A DNA stretch of 64,000 nt from an uncultured Dokdonia sp. (GTDB lineage: Bacteria > Bacteroidota > Bacteroidia > Flavobacteriales > Flavobacteriaceae): NCBI GenBank assembly GCA_947503305.1, contig CANNDF010000003.1, forward strand, positions 310,001 through 374,000. Direction: 5' to 3'. Positions 1 through 9,297 of the stretch are shown here, piece after piece. The translations under genes and the position numbers were made by a program. Numbering within the stretch: position 1 is the first letter of the stretch; every line of letters begins with the position of its first letter. Under the pieces are notes generated by a model that was given only the letters and a program-made list of their open reading frames with translations, ran no database searches and was not told where the DNA came from.

Positions 1-221
1 ATCCAGATTTTATAGACTACTTTATTGATGGTATCCGCTTTAATAGAATTACTAAAAGTGATATCCCAGAAGGAGAAGATTGGGTTTTTGATGATCAACC
101 CTTCTTTTTATTATTAAATGTTGCCGTAGGAGGTACTTTTGTAGGTTTCCCCGTTGATGCAACTCCGTTACCACAAACAATGCTTGTGGATTATGTACGT
201 ATTTACGAAATCGGAAACTGA
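1..221 (+). CDS. GH16 endo-beta-1,3-glucanase (laminarinase), C-terminal end only
   Basis: Only the last 72 codons lie in the window (frame beginning at base 3, TGA at 219-221). The visible peptide carries the typical end of GH16 laminarinases: a DDQPFFLLLNVAVGG segment, then a PQTMLVDYVRIYE strand that closes the beta-jelly-roll. The catalytic ExDxxE motif would lie upstream and cannot be checked. The family cleaves internal beta-1,3 bonds of laminarin. The following GH17, GH30 and GH149-like genes support this substrate. No C-terminal sorting domain follows the catalytic fold. The family call is confident; exact specificity is inferred from context. Confidence 0.85.
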   Translation, partial: PDFIDYFIDGIRFNRITKSDIPEGEDWVFDDQPFFLLLNVAVGGTFVGFPVDATPLPQTMLVDYVRIYEIGN

Positions 222-464
222 TACAAAAAATCATAACAACTACTATAGATTTATCATATACAAATAGAACATATACTCTATTCAACAAAGCAATTTTAGC
301 GTTTTTACATCACTTAAATGCTTTGCTATATATGACATATAGATCTAATTAAATGTAATAAATAAAAATAGTCAAGTAGTATCCTATTAGATATTTTACC
401 TCTAAGGATTACTATTATTACTAATTATCTTAAAAAATAAGATAGTTATTGTGAAAATTTACAA

Positions 465-3400
465 ATGACAGAACAAACCATCTATATAGGAAATAAACGT
501 GCTACTTTTAATGGTAATGAAATTAAAGGAGAGCTCATAAATATTGATAACGAGGTTTATTACAAGATTTCTAATAGTGATCAAATGAGACCTTTCTTTA
601 TGAGCCTCATTAGTGATTCTAATCATTGGATGTTCATAGCTAGTAATGGAGGGTTATCTGCAGGGCGGAAAAATTCGGATTATTCATTATTTCCCTATTA
701 TACAGACGATAAAATTACTGAAGCTAGTGATACTACAGGTAGTAAAACACTATTAAAAGTATCTAAAGATGGGAAAGTATTCTTATGGGAACCTTTTTCA
801 AATAAATATGAAGGTGTTTATACAATAACTAGAAATCTGTACAAGAATAGTTATGGTAACAAAGTTGTATTTGAAGAACACAATAAAGATTTAGGCCTTA
901 CCTATAGATATCAATGGAATACTAGTGATGTATTTGGTTTTGTAAAAAAATCTACACTTATAAATGATCAAGATCGTACTGTACAAGTAACAGTACTTGA
1001 TGGGTTACAGAATATTGTTCCTCATGGTGTAGGTGAAGATGTACAAAAAACAAGCAGTAACTTAGTAGATGCCTACAAGCGTAATGAACTTATAGCAGAT
1101 TCTGGGGTCGGGTTATTTGCTCTAAGTGCAATAATTGTGGATAAAGCTGAGCCAAGTGAAGCTTTAAAAAGTAATGTGGTATGGTCATTAGGTATAGATG
1201 ATCCAAAATACCTATTATCGTCACTACAACTAGATGCTTTTAGACGTGGAGAAGATATTCAACAAGAAACAGATATAAAAGCAGAACGCGGAGCCTATTT
1301 TATTTGTTCAACTATTGAGCTAGATGCAAATAATCAAAAAGAATGGATGCTCCTAGCTGATGTCAATAAAACGATAAGTGCCATTATTGAGATTTCTGAA
1401 AAAATAAAAACAACTCCAGACCTTATGGAGTCAGTTCAAGAAGATATTGATAAAGGTACGACACACCTTTTAGAACTTGCAAGTGCTTCTGATGCAATGC
1501 AATTAAGTGAAAATAAACTACGAAATACTAGACATTTTTCAAATACGCTCTTTAATATTATGAGAGGAGGTATTTTTGATAATAACTATCAAATAGAAAA
1601 GTGGGATTTCAAAGCTTATATAGAAAAAGCCAATTGCATTGTTTTTAAAAATGCCCTGTCTATTATTAATGCATTGCCAGATGAATTCTCACTGTCAGAT
1701 TTAAAAATAATTGCCTCTCAGAGTGATGATAATCATTTTAAACGATTATGTTTAGAATACATGCCTTTAAAGTTTAGTAGAAGACATGGAGATCCTAGTA
1801 GACCTTGGAATAAGTTTTCTATTAATACACGAAGCGAAATTGATGGTTCAAAAGTATTAGATTATCAAGGTAACTGGAGGGATATCTTTCAAAATTGGGA
1901 AGCGCTAGCACTAGCCTATCCTGAATTTATTGAAAGTATGATTCACAAATTCCTCAATGCAACTACTTTTGATGGTTATAACCCCTATCGTGTTACAAAA
2001 GATGGTTTTGATTGGGAAACTATTGAAGAAGATGATCCATGGTCATATATAGGCTATTGGGGAGATCACCAAATTATATACTTGCAAAAGTTTTTAGAGA
2101 TCATTGAAAATCAAAACCCTGGAAAATTAGAAAGTTATTTTAATAAGGACCTATTTGTATATGCAAATGTTCCTTATAAAATAAAAAGCTATACTGAAAT
2201 TCTTAAAAATCCTAAGGATACCATTGATTTTGATTTTGATCTTGATCATAAAATAAATGAGCAAAGAGCCAGTATAGGTGTAGATGGAGCCCTTATACGT
2301 ACTAAAGAAGATCGTATTTACAACGTAAATTATATTGAAAAAATTCTAGCCACTGTTCTGGCCAAAGTATCTAATTTTATACCTGAAGCAGGTATATGGT
2401 TAAATACACAACGTCCGGAGTGGAATGATGCAAATAATGCGCTTGTAGGTAATGGTGTCTCTATGGTTACATTATATTATCTAAGACGTTTTTTAAGCTT
2501 TTTTGATAAGACTATTCAAAATGTCTCGATAAAAGAAACTCACATATCTGAAGATCTAAAAACATTTTTTACTGCTGTTCATCAAACGCTTGACACACAT
2601 AAAGAATTATTAAAAAAATCAATATCAGATAAAGATCGTAGAGCTATATTAGATGGTTTAGGTACTGCTGGAAGTACATATAGAATGAAGGTGTATGAAA
2701 ATGACTTTTCAGGAAAAAAGGAACAAATCTCATTAGAAAGTATTTCTCAATTTATAAATACAACCCTTGCATTTATAGAACACACAATAGATGCAAATAA
2801 ACGAGAGGATCATTTATATCACGCATATAATCTAATGACCGTCAAAGGAAATGAGGAGGTTACTGTAAGTTATCTAGAAGAAATGTTAGAAGGACAAGTA
2901 GCTGTCTTAAGTTCTGGATACCTAAGCTCAAAAGAAAATCTTGAGGTCTTAGATGGGTTAAAAAATAGTGCATTGTTCAGACCAGATCAATATAGCTATC
3001 TCCTCTACCCTAACAAAGAATTATCAAAATTCTTAGAGAAAAATCAAATCCCAAAAGAAGCTGTTCAAAACTCACAACTCTTTCAACAACTCCTTAAAGA
3101 TGGAAATACACAAATCATACAGAAAGATATCAAGGATCAATATCACTTTAACGGTGATTTTAATAACGCAAAAAGACTCAATGAAACCTTAGATAGCTTA
3201 AATGATTCCCGTTATGATAAGCTTATCCTAAATGAACGCCAATTTTTATTAGATACCTACGAAGCAGTTTTTAACCATAAAGCATTTACAGGTAGGTCAG
3301 GAACCTTCTTTGGTTATGAAGGTCTAGGATCAATCTATTGGCATATGGTTTCTAAACTTTTACTTGCTGTTCAGGAATGTTGTCTAAAAGCGATTCATGA

Positions 3401-3938
3401 GAATGAAAGTGAAGAGATTGTAGGTAGATTGTTAGAACATTACTATGAGATAAATGAAGGTATCGGAGTTCATAAATCTCCAAAACTCTATGGAGCATTC
3501 CCTACAGATCCTTATTCACATACTCCATCAGGAAAAGGAGCACAACAGCCTGGTATGACAGGACAAGTAAAAGAAGATATTTTAAGCCGTTTTGGAGAGT
3601 TAGGGGTTTTTGTAAGAAATGGAAAACTACAGTTTGCCCCGTATATGCTTCGCACATCAGAGTTTTTAAAGTCACCACAATCATTTAATTATACTGATAT
3701 ACATCTCAAAAAACAAAGAATTACTATTCCAGCAAATTCTTTAGGTTTTACCTATTGTCAAGTACCTATATTATATACGATCTCAGAAAAAGAAAGTATC
3801 GTAGTATTTTTAAAAGACGGCACTTCGCGTGTTTTTGAGCAATTAAGTCTAGATAATACATTAAGTCATCAAATATTTAACCGTACAGGAGATATTACAG
3901 AAATACATGTATCCGTAACTAATCACTATCTAAAGTAA
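465..3938 (+). CDS. Large cytosolic GH149-like beta-1,3-glucan phosphorylase
   Basis: The 1157-aa protein has no signal peptide (it starts MTEQTIYIGNKRATF), so it should be cytosolic. The N-terminal ~250 residues look like a beta-sandwich, followed by a long helical region as in the (alpha/alpha)6-barrel phosphorylases. Landmarks are FFGYEGLGSIYWHMVSKLL and GAFPTDPYSHTPSGKGAQQP in the last fifth. Length, composition and position between GH16 and GH17/GH30 genes fit GH149, whose characterised members phosphorolyse beta-1,3-glucans to glucose-1-phosphate. The assignment rests on recalled family features and context, not on an alignment. GH94 or GH161 are the alternatives; GH94 proteins are usually shorter. 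The ATG at 465 has A-rich upstream sequence rather than a Shine-Dalgarno, as is usual in Bacteroidota. Confidence 0.68.
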   Translation: MTEQTIYIGNKRATFNGNEIKGELINIDNEVYYKISNSDQMRPFFMSLISDSNHWMFIASNGGLSAGRKNSDYSLFPYYTDDKITEASDTTGSKTLLKVSKDGKVFLWEPFSNKYEGVYTITRNLYKNSYGNKVVFEEHNKDLGLTYRYQWNTSDVFGFVKKSTLINDQDRTVQVTVLDGLQNIVPHGVGEDVQKTSSNLVDAYKRNELIADSGVGLFALSAIIVDKAEPSEALKSNVVWSLGIDDPKYLLSSLQLDAFRRGEDIQQETDIKAERGAYFICSTIELDANNQKEWMLLADVNKTISAIIEISEKIKTTPDLMESVQEDIDKGTTHLLELASASDAMQLSENKLRNTRHFSNTLFNIMRGGIFDNNYQIEKWDFKAYIEKANCIVFKNALSIINALPDEFSLSDLKIIASQSDDNHFKRLCLEYMPLKFSRRHGDPSRPWNKFSINTRSEIDGSKVLDYQGNWRDIFQNWEALALAYPEFIESMIHKFLNATTFDGYNPYRVTKDGFDWETIEEDDPWSYIGYWGDHQIIYLQKFLEIIENQNPGKLESYFNKDLFVYANVPYKIKSYTEILKNPKDTIDFDFDLDHKINEQRASIGVDGALIRTKEDRIYNVNYIEKILATVLAKVSNFIPEAGIWLNTQRPEWNDANNALVGNGVSMVTLYYLRRFLSFFDKTIQNVSIKETHISEDLKTFFTAVHQTLDTHKELLKKSISDKDRRAILDGLGTAGSTYRMKVYENDFSGKKEQISLESISQFINTTLAFIEHTIDANKREDHLYHAYNLMTVKGNEEVTVSYLEEMLEGQVAVLSSGYLSSKENLEVLDGLKNSALFRPDQYSYLLYPNKELSKFLEKNQIPKEAVQNSQLFQQLLKDGNTQIIQKDIKDQYHFNGDFNNAKRLNETLDSLNDSRYDKLILNERQFLLDTYEAVFNHKAFTGRSGTFFGYEGLGSIYWHMVSKLLLAVQECCLKAIHENESEEIVGRLLEHYYEINEGIGVHKSPKLYGAFPTDPYSHTPSGKGAQQPGMTGQVKEDILSRFGELGVFVRNGKLQFAPYMLRTSEFLKSPQSFNYTDIHLKKQRITIPANSLGFTYCQVPILYTISEKESIVVFLKDGTSRVFEQLSLDNTLSHQIFNRTGDITEIHVSVTNHYLK

Positions 3939-3967
3939 AATGAAATTTGAGAATTAATAAATAGTAC

Positions 3968-3981
3968 GCTTTCGCGAAAGC
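3968..3981. repeat. Palindrome GCTTTCGCGAAAGC, copy 1 (intergenic)
   Basis: Perfect 14-bp palindrome in the 96-bp gap between the phosphorylase-like gene and the GH17 lipoprotein gene. It has no T-tail, so it does not look like an intrinsic terminator. Confidence 0.95.
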
Positions 3982-4034
3982 ATATACAAATATTAAATTT
4001 TAAAATACTAAACATCACTAAATAAGCAAGACCA

Positions 4035-5327
4035 ATGAAAACAATAAATCACATCGTAGTACTCCTATTTTTAGCTACTTGTGGTATGTCTTGTAAAAAG
4101 AGTATGAAATCGCCCGAAACACCTACACAACAATCAATATCAAAAAAAGTGACAGCCCAAGAAATACTAGGAAACCCTGACTATTTAGCCATATCATATG
4201 GTGGGTACCGTATGACTTCTCGTGATAGTCAACCTACGATACCACAGTTAAAGCAAGACATGAAGCTTCTTTATGCAATGGATATTAAAGTGTTAAGAAC
4301 CTATAATGTACAATTAGCACAAGCCTCTAATATTCTCAAAGCCATTAAAGAGCTTAAAGAAGAAGATTCCAGTTTTGAGATGTATGTGATGCTAGGAGCA
4401 TGGATAGACTGTCTAAATGCATGGACAGAACTTGAACCAGATCACAATATAGAAAGCCCTGACAATGCTGCCGAAATTGACAGAGCCGTAGCCCTGGCAA
4501 AACAGTATCCAGATATTGTAAAGATAATCGCCGTAGGTAATGAAGCTATGGTCAAATGGGCAGCTCCATATTATGTGCAACCAGATGTTATATTAAAATG
4601 GGTAACATATTTACAAGATCTTAAAAACAAAGGAACTCTTTCAAAAGATTTATGGATTACGAGTTCAGATAATTTTGCATCGTGGGGTGGCGGAGAATCT
4701 CAATATCACGTCAAGGCCTTAGAAGAACTTATCGAAGCTGTAGATTATCTATCAGTACACACCTACCCTATGCATGACACGCATTACAACCCTGATTTTT
4801 GGGGAGTTTTTGGCCAGGAAAACGAACAAACACAACTAGAAAAAATAGATGCCGCTATGCTACGTGCTAAAAAATATGCAATAGCACAGACAGACAGCGT
4901 AGCTAGTTATATGAAAAGCTTAGGAATAAACAAACCTATCCATATAGGAGAAACTGGTTGGGCAAGCTCTTCTAATGGACTATACGGGCCTAATGGATCT
5001 AAAGCTACCGATGAGTATAAAGAAGCACTCTATTATGATCATATGCGTAAGTGGACCAATGAAAATGGGATGTCATGCTTTTATTTTGAAGCCTTTGATG
5101 AACCATGGAAAGATGCCCATAATGCAGGAGGATCAGAAAATCATTTTGGTCTATTTACAGTAGACGGAAAAGCAAAATACGCCCTATGGAAACTTGTAGA
5201 TCAACAAGTTTTTAAAGGCTTAATACGCAATGGGAATCCAATAACCAAAACCTATAATGGAGATAAAGAAGCATTACTAAACGATGTATTACCTCCCCCT
5301 GCAAAGGGAAAGGTTCTAGTGAATTAA
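4035..5327 (+). CDS. GH17 family beta-glucanase, lipoprotein
   Basis: 430 aa with a lipoprotein signal (hydrophobic stretch ending GMSC, Cys at about residue 20), so it is anchored in the envelope. The GH17 TIM barrel is recognisable: acid/base Glu170 in AVGNEAM, nucleophile Glu306 in GETGWAS, and the closing FYFEAFDEPWK strand. GH17 enzymes hydrolyse or transglycosylate beta-1,3-glucan. It ends 5 bp before the GH30 gene, which implies cotranscription. Its sequence is clearly different from the two cytosolic GH17 domains downstream, so the three probably work at different cellular sites. Confidence 0.9.
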   Translation: MKTINHIVVLLFLATCGMSCKKSMKSPETPTQQSISKKVTAQEILGNPDYLAISYGGYRMTSRDSQPTIPQLKQDMKLLYAMDIKVLRTYNVQLAQASNILKAIKELKEEDSSFEMYVMLGAWIDCLNAWTELEPDHNIESPDNAAEIDRAVALAKQYPDIVKIIAVGNEAMVKWAAPYYVQPDVILKWVTYLQDLKNKGTLSKDLWITSSDNFASWGGGESQYHVKALEELIEAVDYLSVHTYPMHDTHYNPDFWGVFGQENEQTQLEKIDAAMLRAKKYAIAQTDSVASYMKSLGINKPIHIGETGWASSSNGLYGPNGSKATDEYKEALYYDHMRKWTNENGMSCFYFEAFDEPWKDAHNAGGSENHFGLFTVDGKAKYALWKLVDQQVFKGLIRNGNPITKTYNGDKEALLNDVLPPPAKGKVLVN

Positions 5328-5332
5328 TAATT

Positions 5333-6841
5333 ATGAAACTATTTAAAACATATAGTCTATTTATACTTGTTATTACTGCAATGGCATGCACAAAAGAAAC
5401 AAAAAAAGAAAAAATACTTCAAGTTGATGTCTATGAGACATCAGCAAGTGGAAATAAATTAACGGTTGTTAATACAATCTCTAAGGCAGATACTTTAGAA
5501 AAAATCACCTTATTTCCAGAAAAAGAATTGCAAACCATTACTGGTTTTGGAGGGGCCTTTACTGAGTCTTCTGCCTATTTATTAAATAAATTAAGTAAGA
5601 AAAATAGAGATACTATTCTACAAGCTTATTTCAGTAAGAAAGGTGCAAACTATTCTCTTACCAGAACTCATATGAATTCCTGTGATTTTTCATTATCACA
5701 ATATTCATATTCTCCTGTTGAAGATGATATGGAGTTAGAACATTTTACAATTCAAGAAGACAAAGAAGATTTAATTCCTATGATTAAAGATGCTATGAGT
5801 GTATCTGAAGATGGATTTAAAATATTTGCATCTCCCTGGACTGCAGCACCTTGGATGAAAGACAATAACGAATGGGTAGGTGGAAAATTATTGCCAAAAT
5901 ATTATGATACGTGGGCTCTGTTTTTTTCAAAATATGTAGATGCATATAAAGCAGAAGGTATTGATATTTGGGGATTCACTGTAGAAAATGAACCCCATGG
6001 TAATGGTAATAATTGGGAAAGTATGCATTATACCCCTGATGAAATGACCAATTTTGTACAACATCATCTAGGTCCCAAACTAGAAGCCGATGGTCATGGT
6101 GATAAAATAATTTTGGGGTATGATCAAAATAGAGCTGGATTAAAAGAATGGGTAGACTCTATGTATGCTACCGAAGAAACATCAAAATATTTTGATGGCA
6201 CTGCGATACACTGGTATGAAAGTACATATGAGGTTTTCCCAGAAGAATTACAATACGCACATAACAAAGCGCCTAACAAATTACTTATAGAAACCGAAGG
6301 CTGTGTAGATTCTGAAGTTCCCGCCTGGAAAGATGATATGTGGTACTGGAGTAAAGAATCTACAGACTGGGGTTGGGATTGGGCCTCTGAAGAAGACAAA
6401 CATTTACATCCCAAATATGCGCCTGTTAATAGATATGCTAGAGATATTATAGGATGTCTTAACAATTGGGTAGATGGCTGGGTAGATTGGAATATGGTAT
6501 TAGATACACAAGGAGGGCCTAACTGGTTTGAAAATTGGTGTGCTGCACCCGTTATTGTAGATCCTGATAAGGACGAAGTGTATTTTACACCCCTCTATTA
6601 TACGATGGCACATTTTAGCAAGTACATCCGCCCTGGCGCAAAAGTCATAGCACTAGAAAAACCAGCAGATAAAAAGTTTATAGCTACTGCTGCAAAAAAC
6701 CCAGACGGATCCATAGCAGTCGTCGTTTTTAATGAAGAACCGACAGCAAGAGATTTTAGTCTCATCCTTAATGAAGAAACTGTAAACCTTCACATAGAAG
6801 GACAAGCATTGCAAACAATAATGATCCCAAATCGTAAATGA
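5333..6841 (+). CDS. GH30 family glucosidase/beta-1,6-glucanase, lipoprotein
   Basis: 502 aa with a lipoprotein signal (TAMAC, Cys at about residue 20). GH30 hallmarks are FGGAFTESSAYLL near residue 70, acid/base Glu220 in TVENEPHGNG, probable nucleophile Glu322 in IETEGCVDS, and a C-terminal beta-domain. In marine laminarin PULs, GH30 enzymes remove beta-1,6-linked glucose branches, which fits its place directly after the GH17 gene. Debranching specificity is inference. The sequence alone would also allow a glucosylceramidase-type activity. Confidence 0.88.
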   Translation: MKLFKTYSLFILVITAMACTKETKKEKILQVDVYETSASGNKLTVVNTISKADTLEKITLFPEKELQTITGFGGAFTESSAYLLNKLSKKNRDTILQAYFSKKGANYSLTRTHMNSCDFSLSQYSYSPVEDDMELEHFTIQEDKEDLIPMIKDAMSVSEDGFKIFASPWTAAPWMKDNNEWVGGKLLPKYYDTWALFFSKYVDAYKAEGIDIWGFTVENEPHGNGNNWESMHYTPDEMTNFVQHHLGPKLEADGHGDKIILGYDQNRAGLKEWVDSMYATEETSKYFDGTAIHWYESTYEVFPEELQYAHNKAPNKLLIETEGCVDSEVPAWKDDMWYWSKESTDWGWDWASEEDKHLHPKYAPVNRYARDIIGCLNNWVDGWVDWNMVLDTQGGPNWFENWCAAPVIVDPDKDEVYFTPLYYTMAHFSKYIRPGAKVIALEKPADKKFIATAAKNPDGSIAVVVFNEEPTARDFSLILNEETVNLHIEGQALQTIMIPNRK

Positions 6842-6894
6842 TAAAGATATAGTATATAAATAACGCCTAGATAGATCCTAATAAAAATAAAAAC

Positions 6895-6908
6895 GCTTTC
6901 GCGAAAGC
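6895..6908. repeat. Palindrome GCTTTCGCGAAAGC, copy 2 (intergenic)
   Basis: Perfect copy in the 126-bp gap between the GH30 gene and the transporter-GH17 fusion gene. Confidence 0.95.
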
Positions 6909-6967
6909 TAATTCAGAATCATAACATCTATCCACCAATAAATTATTAACCATAAATCTAAAAAATT

Positions 6968-9295
6968 ATGTCCACAACTACCCAAAAAGTCCCATTCGGT
7001 CAGAAAGTAGCTTTCGGTATCGGAATGCTAGCTAATCAAATGTTTCCTGCAGCCTTAGGAATATTTATGGTGGTACTTGTTCAAGATTTAGGATTTCCTG
7101 GTTGGATGTGGGGAGTTATTTATTTCTTTCCTAGAATATTTGATACGTTCACAGACCCTATTATGGGCTATATTTCAGATAATACCAAGTCCAAATGGGG
7201 CCGAAGACGACAATATGTGATTCTAGGCGGTATTATTATGGGTACAGCATTTATTGTTATGTGGCAACTCTATAAGGGAGCTGGTATTGACTATAATTTT
7301 ACCTACTTTATGATTTGGTCATTTATATTTTACTTGGGTATTACCATTTTTAGTGTCCCTTATGTAGCTATGGGCTATGAGATGAGTAATGATTTCCATG
7401 AAAGAACGAGTATTATGGCAACTGCACAATGGATTGGACAGTGGGCATGGGTAATTGCTCCATGGTTTTGGGTGATTATGTATGACCCAGAATGGTTCGA
7501 ATCGGCAGAAGTCGCTACGCGATCACTTGCCGTTTGGGTAGGGGTTATTTTTGCCATTTGTGCTATTATACCCGGTATATTTATTAAAAGTAAGTCGACA
7601 TTAGACGAAGACTATTCTCCACTCAATTTTAAAAGCATAGGAAATAGTCTGAAAGAAATAGGACAAGGTTTTGTAACGGCATTTAAAATGCAACCATTTA
7701 GAAAGCTCTGTATAGCAACCTTCATGGTTTATAATGCTTTTATGACCATTGCTTCTTTCTCATTTTTTATTATCGTCTATCATCTTTTTGGTGGTGATGC
7801 TGGTGCTGCTGGTATATGGCCAACATTATTTGGCTGTTTAGGTGCGTTAGGAACTACCTTTATGGTGATTCCTATAGTAACAAGAATATCTAAGAAGTTA
7901 GGTAAAAAGAAAGCCTTCTTGATATCCCAAGCAATTTCTATTGTTGGATATATTATGCTGTGGTTTTTATTTGTTCCAGGCAAACCATATTTATTCATTT
8001 TTGCATTACCCTTTTTCTCTTTTGGGATAGGGAGCTTGTTTGTCTTAATGATGTCTATGACCGCAGATGTTATTGACTTAGATGAGTTAAATACAGGACT
8101 AAGACGAGAAGGAATTTTTGGAGCCATCTATTGGTGGATGGTAAAATTTGGGTTTGCAATTGCTGGAGGATTAAGTGGCGTTATTATGAGTTCGGTAGGT
8201 TTTGATTCAGGAGTTACTGTTCAACCAGAAGGTGCTATTGAAGGATTACGATTATCTTTCTCAGGAATTCCTATATTAGGAACACTCATCGCTATGCTTG
8301 TAATGCGTAATTATAGTGTCACTGAAGAAACTGCAAATGAAGTTCGTAAAAAACTAGAAGCACGTAAAAAACCAACTTCTTTCTATCAAACAGGTAAGCT
8401 AGCATCATTAATGAGCGCTTCTATAGATACCGATTCAAAATATGATATTGACTTTAGTAGTATGTCTACTGATGAGATAAAATCCTTATTTACAAAATCA
8501 TTAAATAATGGGTTACATGGTATCTGTTTTAGCCCATATACAGAAGGTCAAAATGTTGGCGATCTATTATCAGAAGAGCAAATACAACGTCGTATGGATG
8601 TCATTGCTCCTCATACACAATGGGTGCGTTCATTCTCCTGTACACATGGAAACGAATTTATCCCTAAAGCAGCACGTAATAAAGGATTAACAACCATGGT
8701 AGGTGCTTGGATTGGAAGTGATAAAAATCAAAATAATATAGAAATTGATTCTCTCATACAACTTGGAAAGAATAAGCTTGTAGATATTGCTGTCGTAGGT
8801 AATGAAGTTCTTATGAGAAATGATTTAAATATTCAAGAAATAATAGCATACATTAATAAAGTTAAAGAAGAATTACCGGGTATCCCTGTAGGATATGTAG
8901 ATGCCTACTATCAGTTCCATGATCACCCTGAGCTTATAGAGATTTGTGATGTAATATTGATAAACTGTTACCCCTTCTGGGAAGGAAGCAGTATAGAGGG
9001 AGCTTCCAGCTATTTAAGACAAATGTATACTGTCACAAAAAATATTTCAAAAGGGAAACCAGTAATTATTACAGAAACGGGGTGGCCTAACCAAGGAGAT
9101 AACGTAGAAGGTGCTATACCAACTACAGAAAATGCTATGAAATACTTCATTTCGGCTAGTAATATGTCTAAAAAGAGTTCTATACCTCTATTCTATTTCT
9201 CTTCATTTGATGAGTCTTGGAAAGTACATCAAGAGGGAGATGTTGGAGCTCGTTGGGGGGTATGGGATTCTAGTGAAAAATTAAAATATAAATAA
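6968..9295 (+). CDS. GPH-type MFS sugar symporter fused to a C-terminal GH17 domain
   Basis: 775 aa in one uninterrupted frame. Residues ~10-455 are a 12-helix glycoside-pentoside-hexuronide symporter: DPIMGYISD at 63-71 followed by KWGRRR, and an RREGIFGAIYWW segment near residue 380. After a charged linker, residues ~490-775 form a complete GH17 domain with acid/base Glu613 (VVGNEVL) and nucleophile Glu703 (ITETGWP). MFS permeases have both termini inside, so the hydrolase should sit on the cytoplasmic face at the exit of the permease. The predicted role is import of laminari-oligosaccharides coupled to hydrolysis or transglycosylation. The downstream gene is a free copy of the same GH17 domain, only 2 bp away. 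Confidence 0.92.
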   Translation: MSTTTQKVPFGQKVAFGIGMLANQMFPAALGIFMVVLVQDLGFPGWMWGVIYFFPRIFDTFTDPIMGYISDNTKSKWGRRRQYVILGGIIMGTAFIVMWQLYKGAGIDYNFTYFMIWSFIFYLGITIFSVPYVAMGYEMSNDFHERTSIMATAQWIGQWAWVIAPWFWVIMYDPEWFESAEVATRSLAVWVGVIFAICAIIPGIFIKSKSTLDEDYSPLNFKSIGNSLKEIGQGFVTAFKMQPFRKLCIATFMVYNAFMTIASFSFFIIVYHLFGGDAGAAGIWPTLFGCLGALGTTFMVIPIVTRISKKLGKKKAFLISQAISIVGYIMLWFLFVPGKPYLFIFALPFFSFGIGSLFVLMMSMTADVIDLDELNTGLRREGIFGAIYWWMVKFGFAIAGGLSGVIMSSVGFDSGVTVQPEGAIEGLRLSFSGIPILGTLIAMLVMRNYSVTEETANEVRKKLEARKKPTSFYQTGKLASLMSASIDTDSKYDIDFSSMSTDEIKSLFTKSLNNGLHGICFSPYTEGQNVGDLLSEEQIQRRMDVIAPHTQWVRSFSCTHGNEFIPKAARNKGLTTMVGAWIGSDKNQNNIEIDSLIQLGKNKLVDIAVVGNEVLMRNDLNIQEIIAYINKVKEELPGIPVGYVDAYYQFHDHPELIEICDVILINCYPFWEGSSIEGASSYLRQMYTVTKNISKGKPVIITETGWPNQGDNVEGAIPTTENAMKYFISASNMSKKSSIPLFYFSSFDESWKVHQEGDVGARWGVWDSSEKLKYK

Positions 9296-9297
9296 AC

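Noticed and set aside
222-464. Regulatory RNA upstream of the phosphorylase-like gene
   Set aside because: Only weak AT-rich hairpins (for example TATCTTA/TAAGATA) were seen, with no clear -7 box or conserved fold.
3968-3981. Palindrome as an intrinsic terminator of the phosphorylase-like gene
   Set aside because: No U-tract follows, and identical copies lie inside genes.
7780-8127. 115-aa leftward frame inside the MFS-GH17 gene
   Set aside because: It is antisense to transmembrane coding sequence with no own features; such frames are expected opposite hydrophobic helices.
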